Positions 6,986-12,642 of a stretch of DNA of 12,642 nucleotides are shown piece by piece. This DNA is from Marinilabiliaceae bacterium (GTDB lineage: Bacteria > Bacteroidota > Bacteroidia > Bacteroidales > Marinilabiliaceae). The stretch lies in contig JALVBA010000062.1 in assembly GCA_027010905.1 (NCBI GenBank), positions 1-12,642 of the forward strand, read 5' to 3'. Numbering within the stretch: position 1 is the first letter of the stretch; the number at the start of each line of letters is the position of its first letter. The notes under the pieces were generated by a model, which made no database searches, was not told the origin of the DNA, and saw only the letters and a program-made list of their open reading frames with translations. A program made the translations under genes and the position numbers.

Positions 6986-9900
6986 ATGAAGAAAGACGTC
7001 AAAAAGGTAATTGTACTTGGGTCGGGAGCTCTAAAGATTGGGGAAGCAGGAGAATTTGATTACTCAGGGTCACAAGCCCTTAAAGCCCTAAAGGAAGAGG
7101 GGATTACAACAATTCTTATCAACCCAAATATTGCAACAGTTCAAACATCTGAAGGTATTGCAGATAAGATATATTTTCTGCCTGTAACTCCATTTTTTGT
7201 TGAGGAGGTGATGAAAAAAGAGCAACCGGACGGAATTCTTCTTGCCTTTGGTGGGCAAACAGCACTTAATTGCGGAATAAAACTTTACGAAGGAGGAATA
7301 CTTGAGAAGTACAATGTTGAAGTTCTTGGAACTCCTATTCAGGCGATTATTGACACCGAAGACCGTGAGATATTTACGAGTAAGCTTAAGGAAATTGACG
7401 TTAAAACCCCCAATAGTATTGCCGTTACATCTGTTGACGATGCAGTTGAGGCTGCTGAAGATATCGGATATCCAATAATTATCAGGGCAGCCTATACTCT
7501 TGGTGGAATGGGAAGTGGATTTTGCAATGATAAGGAGGAGCTTATCGATCGTGCAAATAATGCATTTTCATATTCAAATCAGATATTGGTAGAGGAGTCT
7601 ATTAAGGGTTGGAAAGAGGTAGAGTACGAGGTTGTGCGCGATGCGTACAACAACTGCATCACAGTTTGTAACATGGAGAACTTCGACCCTCTTGGAATCC
7701 ACACAGGAGAGAGTATCGTTGTTGCACCCTCGCAAACACTCTCAAACACCGAGTATCACAAATTACGTGAATTGGCGATAAAAATTATCCGTCACATTGG
7801 TGTAGTGGGTGAGTGTAACGTACAGTATGCCCTCGACCCTTACTCAGAAGATTACAGAGTGATTGAGGTTAATGCCCGTCTATCTCGGTCAAGTGCTCTG
7901 GCGTCTAAAGCAACCGGTTACCCGTTAGCTTTTGTAGCTGCAAAACTGGGGCTTGGTTACGGACTGCATCAACTGAAAAACTCAGTAACCAAAACAACAC
8001 CTGCCTTTTTTGAGCCTGCTCTTGATTATATTGTTTGTAAAATTCCTCGTTGGGATTTGAGCAAATTCACCGGTGTTTCAAAGCTTATCGGGTCAAGTAT
8101 GAAGAGTGTTGGTGAGATTATGTCTATCGGACGTAGTTTTGAAGAGGTGATTCAGAAAGGCCTCAGAATGGTTGGTCAGGGGATGCACGGATTTGTAGCC
8201 AACCAGCCAATAAATATTGAAGATATTAATACCGAGCTGCAGGAACCAACCGACCAGCGTGTATTTGCCATTTCTGAAGCACTGCAAAACGGGTCGACAG
8301 TTGATGAGATTCATGAACTTACAAAAATAGACAAGTGGTTTCTGGAGAAACTGAAAAACATAACTGACCAACAGAAACTAATGGCACAGCACAACTCTCT
8401 TAGTGAGCTTCCTGACGACATGCTGTATGATGCAAAAAAAATGGGGTTCAGTGACTTTCAAATCGCAAGGATTGTAACAAACAGTTCTTCAAGTGGAATG
8501 GAGAAAGGATTGCTTGCAGTACGACAGCATCGAAAAGAAAAAGGTATCCTTCCGGTAGTTAAGCAGATTGACACCATGGCCGGTGAATTTCCTGCTCAGA
8601 TAAACTATCTCTATCTTACATACAACGGTAAGGAGAACGATATTGACTATGAAAGAGATGGGAAATCTGTTATTGTTCTTGGTTCGGGAGCTTACCGGAT
8701 AGGGTCAAGTGTGGAGTTCGACTGGTGTAGTGTTAATGCACTCGACACTGTTAATGAACAAGACTACCGTTCAATAATGATAAATTACAACCCCGAGACA
8801 GTAAGTACCGACTACGATATGTGCGACCGTCTCTATTTCGACGAGCTGACACTTGAACGAGTACTTGATATTGTTGACCTTGAAACGCCTAAAGGGGTTA
8901 TTGTTTCGGTAGGTGGCCAGATTCCAAACAATCTGGCAATAAAACTTCATCGACGTAATGTGCCTATTTTGGGTACTTCGCCGGTTGACATTGACCGCGC
9001 TGAAAATCGCCAGAAATTTTCTGCTCTTCTTGATCATCTGAAGGTTGACCAGCCGAGCTGGAGTGAACTAACAAGTATTAATGATATCTTTATGTTTGTT
9101 GATGTGGTTGGATTTCCCGTTCTGATTCGCCCATCTTATGTTTTGTCAGGGGCTGCCATGAACGTGGTTTCAAACAAAGATGAACTTGAACATTTTCTAA
9201 CTCTTGCTGCTAATATCTCGAAAGAGTTTCCTGTTGTAGTATCTGAATTTATTGAGCAGGCAAAAGAGATTGAGATTGATGCTGTAGCTAAAGATGGGGA
9301 GGTGGTAGCTTACGCAATTTCTGAACACATTGAATTTGCCGGAGTACACTCGGGCGATGCAACAATTGTATTCCCTCCTCAGAAACTCTATATAGAAACA
9401 ATACGACGGGCAAAAAAGATTGCACGTCAGATAGCTAAGGGACTAAATATTTCCGGGCCATTTAATATGCAGCTGCTGGCAAAGGATAACGACATTAAGG
9501 TTATTGAGTGCAACCTTAGAGCTTCCAGGAGCTTCCCTTTTGTATCCAAAGTTCTGAAGGTTAACCTGATTGATATTGCTACCAAAGTGATGCTGGATAT
9601 TCCGGTTGAGAAACCGTCGAAGAATTTGTTTGACTTAGATTACGTTGGAATAAAAGCTCCGCAATTCTCTTTTTCCAGACTGCTCAAGGCCGATCCAGTA
9701 CTTGGAGTCGACATGTCATCAACAGGTGAAGTGGGCTGTATTGGAGAGAACTATTACGATGCTGTACTGCAGTCGATGTTAGCTGTAGGTTACACTATTC
9801 CCAAAAAGAATATTCTTATCTCGTCAGGCCCCTTACGTTCAAAGATGGAGCTGCTAAAAAGTGCACGAATGCTGCGCGAAAGAGGGTATAACCTTTACGC

Positions 9901-10207
9901 TACTGGAGGTACACATAAATTCTTTACTGAAAACGGAGTTGAAACAACACTCCTTTACTGGCCCAATGAGGATAAATCACCAAACACTTTAGAGTATATT
10001 AGAAACAAGAAAATAGACCTTGTAATTAATATCCCCAAAAATCTTACTAAGGATGAACTGAAAAACGGGTATAAAATCAGACGTGATGCAATTGACTTTA
10101 ACATTCCGTTAGTAACAAATGCCCGCCTCGCAAGTGCATTTGTCTACGCCTTTTGCAAATATGAAATTACAGATATTCCTATTAAAAGCTGGGATGAGTA
10201 TAAGTAG
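6986..10207 (+). CDS. carB: Carbamoyl-phosphate synthase large subunit (CarB)
   Basis: Makes carbamoyl phosphate from bicarbonate, ammonia supplied by a glutaminase subunit, and two ATP, for arginine and pyrimidine synthesis. The 1073 residues show the duplicated design. The N-terminal synthetase half begins VIVLGSGALKIGEAGEFDYS with an ATP-grasp fold of about 126-330, including EVNARLSRSS near 293. A linker and oligomerisation region follows. The second half begins near residue 560 (VIVLGSGAYRIGSSVEFD) with its own ATP-grasp containing ECNLRASRS near 840. An MGS-like allosteric domain spans about 940-1073, with YATGGT at 971-976. Motifs such as INPNIATVQTS resemble eukaryotic CAD/CPS1-type enzymes more than E. 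coli CarB. It is transcribed divergently from argR without carA alongside, so the glutaminase subunit must be encoded elsewhere. A terminator follows. Confidence 0.95.
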   Translation: MKKDVKKVIVLGSGALKIGEAGEFDYSGSQALKALKEEGITTILINPNIATVQTSEGIADKIYFLPVTPFFVEEVMKKEQPDGILLAFGGQTALNCGIKLYEGGILEKYNVEVLGTPIQAIIDTEDREIFTSKLKEIDVKTPNSIAVTSVDDAVEAAEDIGYPIIIRAAYTLGGMGSGFCNDKEELIDRANNAFSYSNQILVEESIKGWKEVEYEVVRDAYNNCITVCNMENFDPLGIHTGESIVVAPSQTLSNTEYHKLRELAIKIIRHIGVVGECNVQYALDPYSEDYRVIEVNARLSRSSALASKATGYPLAFVAAKLGLGYGLHQLKNSVTKTTPAFFEPALDYIVCKIPRWDLSKFTGVSKLIGSSMKSVGEIMSIGRSFEEVIQKGLRMVGQGMHGFVANQPINIEDINTELQEPTDQRVFAISEALQNGSTVDEIHELTKIDKWFLEKLKNITDQQKLMAQHNSLSELPDDMLYDAKKMGFSDFQIARIVTNSSSSGMEKGLLAVRQHRKEKGILPVVKQIDTMAGEFPAQINYLYLTYNGKENDIDYERDGKSVIVLGSGAYRIGSSVEFDWCSVNALDTVNEQDYRSIMINYNPETVSTDYDMCDRLYFDELTLERVLDIVDLETPKGVIVSVGGQIPNNLAIKLHRRNVPILGTSPVDIDRAENRQKFSALLDHLKVDQPSWSELTSINDIFMFVDVVGFPVLIRPSYVLSGAAMNVVSNKDELEHFLTLAANISKEFPVVVSEFIEQAKEIEIDAVAKDGEVVAYAISEHIEFAGVHSGDATIVFPPQKLYIETIRRAKKIARQIAKGLNISGPFNMQLLAKDNDIKVIECNLRASRSFPFVSKVLKVNLIDIATKVMLDIPVEKPSKNLFDLDYVGIKAPQFSFSRLLKADPVLGVDMSSTGEVGCIGENYYDAVLQSMLAVGYTIPKKNILISSGPLRSKMELLKSARMLRERGYNLYATGGTHKFFTENGVETTLLYWPNEDKSPNTLEYIRNKKIDLVINIPKNLTKDELKNGYKIRRDAIDFNIPLVTNARLASAFVYAFCKYEITDIPIKSWDEYK

Positions 10208-10239
10208 TACAATTCTAAAATAAGTCTTCAACCATAATT

Positions 10240-10278
10240 AAGAGGGGGTAAAACGACAAGTTGTGCCTCCTCTTTTTT
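10240..10278 (+). terminator. Rho-independent terminator after carB
   Basis: AAGAGGGGG (10240-10248) pairs with CCTCCTCTT (10266-10274) in a 9-bp stem containing one G-U pair, closing a 17-base loop. The run TTTTTT (10273-10278) gives the U-tract. It starts 33 bases after the carB stop, so carB is probably a single-gene transcript. Confidence 0.8.
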
Positions 10279-10320
10279 CTATTTTATCCAGAACCAATTC
10301 ATCTGTCAATTCCTCAATAG

Positions 10321-10377
10321 GCTGAATTTTGTGTTTTTATTATCAATTTTAAGCCTAATTTTGTGTTTCTACTTTCA
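10321..10377. repeat. 32-bp-period tandem repeat with AATTTTGTGTTT core
   Basis: The 25 bases from 10321 match those from 10353 at 20 positions and share the exact 12-mer AATTTTGTGTTT. A weak third copy (GCTTAATT, at 10385) lies exactly 32 bases further on. The second copy contains TAATTTTG (10356-10363), which fits the Bacteroidetes -7 consensus. The repeat lies just before the DUF4143 remnant and may be part of its old promoter region or a junction scar. No gene is seen between the terminator and the remnant. Confidence 0.5.
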
Positions 10378-10391
10378 TAATTCAGCTTAAT

Positions 10392-10592
10392 TCACATTAC
10401 CACTTTTGGAGAACTTATGATAAGGCAGAGATTGACTTAGTGGAAGAGTTTAACGGTTAAGTTACGGCATTCGAGTTTAAACTAAATCAAAGACGCAGCT
10501 ATCGTTTTCCTACAAGTTTTGTGGAGAAGTACAAACCACTAAAGACCTCCATAATAACACCGGAGGATCTACACAAACTACTTGAATGGTAA
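10392..10592 (+). pseudogene. Decayed 3' fragment of a DUF4143-type AAA ATPase gene
   Basis: Reading frame 10392-10592 translates as SHYHFWRTYDKAEIDLVEEF, then NG, an in-frame TAA at 10458-10460, then VTAFEFKLNQRRSYRFPTSF and on to PEDLHKLLEW before a normal stop. The order FWRTYD..EIDLVEE, FEFK, PTSF, ITPE..HKLLEW is that of the nuclease-like C-terminus of proteins with an AAA_14 ATPase plus DUF4143, which are common and multicopy in Bacteroidetes. The internal stop could arise from a single base change (for example AAA to TAA). The ATPase half, about 300 residues, is missing upstream, where the carB terminator and the repeat lie. I infer a deletion remnant with no function left; the family call is from motif memory. 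Confidence 0.75.
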
Positions 10593-10632
10593 TGATTTTA
10601 ATGACTCTCTAAACATGAGTATACAAAAAGAC

Positions 10633-11331
10633 CTATCCTTGATCAACAAATCTATAGCCAACACCCTTTACTGTTTTTATAACATCATGACCCACCCGCT
10701 TTCTTATTCTTCTGACATGTACATCTATGGTGCGATCACTAATATAATTATCTTCACCCCAAACAATTCTAAATATTTCATCTCTGGAAAATAACTTTTT
10801 AGGCTTGCTGGCTAAGAGAGCTAACAACTCAAACTCCTTTTTAGGCAAAAGAAATTCACTATTCCCTTTTATAACGATATATCTCTCTTTATCGATGACA
10901 ATGCCCTTTTCTTTGGCTGTGTGTGTAACCTCAACTTCAGACAGTCCGGAAACACTCTTTCTGCGTAACAACGATTTAAGTTTTGTTATAAGAACTTTCG
11001 GCTTTACAGGCTTGGTGATATAGTCATCTGCACCTGCATTTAGTCCGGCTATTAATGAGTAGTCCTCACTTCGGGCAGACAGAAAAACAATTATCACTCC
11101 ATCCAGCTCATTATGTCTCCTCATCTCTTCACAAGTCTCTATCCCATCCATCCCGGGCATCATCACATCCATCAGTATTAAATCAGGCCTATAACTGAGT
11201 GCCATATTTAGTGCATCTTTACCATTATTACAGGTGCTGACTTCATAGTTCTCCTTTTTAAGGTTGAAACCTACAAACTCTAGTATATCAGGCTCATCGT
11301 CAACAAGAAGTATTTTTACTGATTTTTCCAT
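10633..11331 (-). CDS. OmpR/PhoB-family response regulator
   Basis: A 232-residue two-component transcription factor. The receiver domain (about 4-122) has the acidic pair Asp11-Asp12, phospho-acceptor Asp55 in LMDVMMPGMDG, Ser85 as switch residue and Lys107 in TKP. The C-terminal winged helix (about 140-230) shows LLPKKEFELLALLASKP, FSRDEIFRIVWG (181-192), a recognition helix DRTIDVHVRRIRKRVG (199-214) and the wing TVKGVGYRF. It resembles PhoB/PhoP more than other OmpR members, but the signal cannot be read from sequence. No histidine kinase adjoins it: downstream lie only the decayed gene and carB, and upstream a divergent lipoprotein gene. The intergenic repeats suggest it controls itself and that neighbour. 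Confidence 0.93.
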   Translation of the reverse strand: MEKSVKILLVDDEPDILEFVGFNLKKENYEVSTCNNGKDALNMALSYRPDLILMDVMMPGMDGIETCEEMRRHNELDGVIIVFLSARSEDYSLIAGLNAGADDYITKPVKPKVLITKLKSLLRRKSVSGLSEVEVTHTAKEKGIVIDKERYIVIKGNSEFLLPKKEFELLALLASKPKKLFSRDEIFRIVWGEDNYISDRTIDVHVRRIRKRVGHDVIKTVKGVGYRFVDQG

Positions 11332-11353
11332 TACCTATAAATATTAAACCAAA

Positions 11354-11361
11354 CGAAGGTA
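11354..11361 (-). promoter_or_regulatory. Possible -7 element of the response-regulator promoter
   Basis: On the minus strand TACCTTCG (11361-11354) matches TAnnTTTG at 7 of 8 positions, counting the two free positions, and lies 22 bases before the ATG. There is no TTTG at -33. Instead, 10 bases upstream begins the 11-bp repeat array, an arrangement like activator-dependent PhoB promoters whose boxes replace the -35 element. Confidence 0.35.
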
Positions 11362-11371
11362 GTAGAGCTAC

Positions 11372-11410
11372 GTTAACGTAATGTTAATTACAGGTTAACT
11401 TTTGAATAAC
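11372..11410. promoter_or_regulatory. Pho-box-like array of 11-bp direct repeats
   Basis: GTTAAC (11372-11377), GTTAAT (11383-11388) and GTTAAC (11394-11399) are spaced exactly 11 bp apart, and a degenerate AATAAC (11405-11410) continues the phase. Read on the minus strand the units are TTATTC, TTAACC, TTAACA and TTAACG, each separated by 5 bases, which resembles the TTAACA boxes with about 5-bp spacing bound by Bacillus PhoP. Direct repeats at one helical turn are the usual target of OmpR/PhoB-type dimers. The array lies in the gap between such a regulator and a secreted-lipoprotein gene. Confidence 0.6.
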
Positions 11411-11502
11411 AATAGCACAATGAATTAAAACTAACTTAACCATTCTTTCATTTTCACATCATATTTATTGAAGTTATTTGCAGTGTAAAAAACAAATCAA
11501 TT

Positions 11503-12642
11503 ATGAATGTAACATTAAAAATTATGAAACCAACAGTAAAACCTTTAAAAATGAAAATGAACTATTCAAACTTGTTAATTGCGCTGATAATCGCTGTAAC
11601 ATCAATCTTCTCCTCATGTACGCAGACCGACCCAGTTAATCCTGAAAAGGACAAACCAACCGAAGTTATTGTAATTAAAGATAATGGAATTGGAATTGGA
11701 ACTACAACCTGGAAGTCTGGAAACACATATCTTCTTGACGGATTTTGTTTTGTGAATTCAGGTCAAACATTAACCATTGAAGCAGGGGCAATTATCAAAG
11801 GAAAAGCCGGACAGGGCGAAAGCGCTTCAGCTCTTATTGTAGCCAGAGGAGGCAAAATTAATGCAATTGGAACAGTTGAGAAACCTATAATATTTACAGC
11901 TGAAGCCGATAGTTTAAATGAAAATATTAAAGACAATGTTCGTGGGCTTTGGGGAGGATTAATAGTTCTCGGCAATGCCAAACTTAATACAGTGCCGGCG
12001 GAACAACAAATAGAAGGTATTCCCACATCTGAGGAACGTGGCGCATTTGGTGGTACTAATGATAATGACAACTCGGGAACACTAAAGTATATTTCAATTC
12101 GACATGGAGGTACAGATATTGGTGCCGGGAATGAAATTAATGGACTTACACTGGGAGGTGTTGGTTCAGAAACAACTATTGATTTTATCGAAATCCTCGC
12201 GAATGCCGACGATGGTATAGAGTTTTTTGGAGGAACAGTTGGTGTAAAGCATGTATTAGCTGTTGATTGTGGTGACGACTCTTTTGATTATGACATGGGA
12301 TACCGTGGGAAAGGACAGTTTTGGGTATCTCTTCAAGCTGCCGATAGCGACAGGAACGGAGAGCATGATGGAGGTACAGACCCTGAAACAGGAACTCCTT
12401 ATGCGACACCAACAATATACAATGTTACATACATTGGACAGAACCAGGGGAAGGTTGTAACCTTTAGAGATAATGCAGGAGGATATTATTACAACTCCAT
12501 CTTTGTTAACCATGCAAAAGGAATAGATATTGAATTTCTGGCATCAGGAGACGACTCCTACAAACAGTTTGAGGATGGAAATCTGAAAATTGAGGATAAT
12601 GTTTTTTACAATATAGGAGGAGAAACTGATAATAGCAATCAG
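11503..12642 (+). CDS. Secreted lipoprotein, probable beta-helix fold (3' end beyond the window)
   Basis: An open frame of 380 codons runs to the right edge without a stop. The first ATG is 11503. ATGs at 11551 or 11557 give a more compact signal peptide (MKMNYSNLLIALIIAVTSIF then SSC) and may be the real start. Counting from 11503, the lipidated cysteine is Cys39. The mature part is rich in Gly, Asn and Asp with repeated short beta-type segments: GQTLTIEAGAIIKG, WGGLIVLGNAKLN (150-162), DNDNSGTLKYISIRHGG (187-203) and DDGIEFFGGTVGVKHV. This pattern suits a right-handed beta-helix seen in Bacteroidetes surface proteins that are sometimes mislabelled multidrug transporter. DSDRNGEHD (281-289) is a DxDxNGxxD calcium-loop pattern. 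The molecular function is unknown; outer-membrane location and control by the divergent regulator are inferred. Confidence 0.8.
   Translation, partial: MNVTLKIMKPTVKPLKMKMNYSNLLIALIIAVTSIFSSCTQTDPVNPEKDKPTEVIVIKDNGIGIGTTTWKSGNTYLLDGFCFVNSGQTLTIEAGAIIKGKAGQGESASALIVARGGKINAIGTVEKPIIFTAEADSLNENIKDNVRGLWGGLIVLGNAKLNTVPAEQQIEGIPTSEERGAFGGTNDNDNSGTLKYISIRHGGTDIGAGNEINGLTLGGVGSETTIDFIEILANADDGIEFFGGTVGVKHVLAVDCGDDSFDYDMGYRGKGQFWVSLQAADSDRNGEHDGGTDPETGTPYATPTIYNVTYIGQNQGKVVTFRDNAGGYYYNSIFVNHAKGIDIEFLASGDDSYKQFEDGNLKIEDNVFYNIGGETDNSNQ

Noticed and set aside
8093..9037. Minus-strand frames within carB
   Set aside because: They are shadows of a strongly conserved coding sequence.
10238..10340. Short minus-strand frame reading QPIEELTDELVLDKIEKRGG and a few more residues
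   Set aside because: It looks somewhat protein-like but has no start codon, is about 30 codons long and runs through the carB terminator. It could be a gene relic, but this cannot be supported.
10321..10396. Possible CRISPR array from the 32-bp period
   Set aside because: There are only two clear units plus a fragment, the units are imperfect and there are no distinct spacers or cas genes.
10582..10794. 70-codon plus-strand frame after the pseudogene
   Set aside because: It mostly overlaps the 3' end of the response-regulator gene in antisense and has no family features.
11763..12513. Minus-strand frames opposite the lipoprotein gene
   Set aside because: They lie antisense to a long open frame with a lipoprotein signal and regular beta-strand-like repeats, and they have no motifs of their own.

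Overview
The window looks like chromosomal DNA from a member of the Bacteroidetes, probably class Bacteroidia. The reasons are: AT-rich sequence with almost no Shine-Dalgarno sequences; promoter elements of the Bacteroidetes type (TAnnTTTG at -7, TTTG at -33); the gene order argR, GNAT acyltransferase, argG, argC, argD, proC; a DUF4143-type gene remnant; and an OmpR-type regulator beside a surface-lipoprotein gene. Genus cannot be fixed by eye.

Left and centre (183-6852, minus strand): one head-to-tail cluster for arginine and proline synthesis, transcribed right to left as argR, GNAT N-acylglutamate synthase candidate, argG, argC, argD, proC, proB. It encodes the repressor, a likely first acylation step from glutamate, the semialdehyde and aminotransferase steps, argininosuccinate synthase, and two proline enzymes that also start from glutamate. 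argB, the transcarbamylase, argH, the deacylase and proA are not in the window. The 182 bases left of proB hold no convincing gene, only a GC-rich palindrome and a short repeat.

Middle (6853-10274): a 133-bp divergent promoter region separates argR from carB (plus strand). It carries a pair of 18-bp ARG-box-like operators spaced 3 bp apart, overlapping a predicted argR promoter. carB encodes a complete 1073-residue carbamoyl-phosphate synthase large subunit without carA beside it, and is followed by a rho-independent terminator. ArgR probably senses arginine and controls the cluster, with carB perhaps co-regulated.

Right (10275-12642): a gene-poor stretch holds a 32-bp-period repeat and the decayed 3' end of a DUF4143 ATPase gene. 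A complete OmpR/PhoB-family response regulator follows on the minus strand, without an adjacent kinase. Across a 171-bp divergent gap with four 11-bp-spaced TTAAC-like repeats (Pho-box-like) begins a plus-strand gene for a large secreted lipoprotein, probably beta-helical, that runs off the window.

Most of the window is well-understood metabolism. The less ordinary parts are the regulatory architecture at both divergent promoters, the cysteine-bearing acyltransferase, the CarB regulatory domain and the lipoprotein locus.
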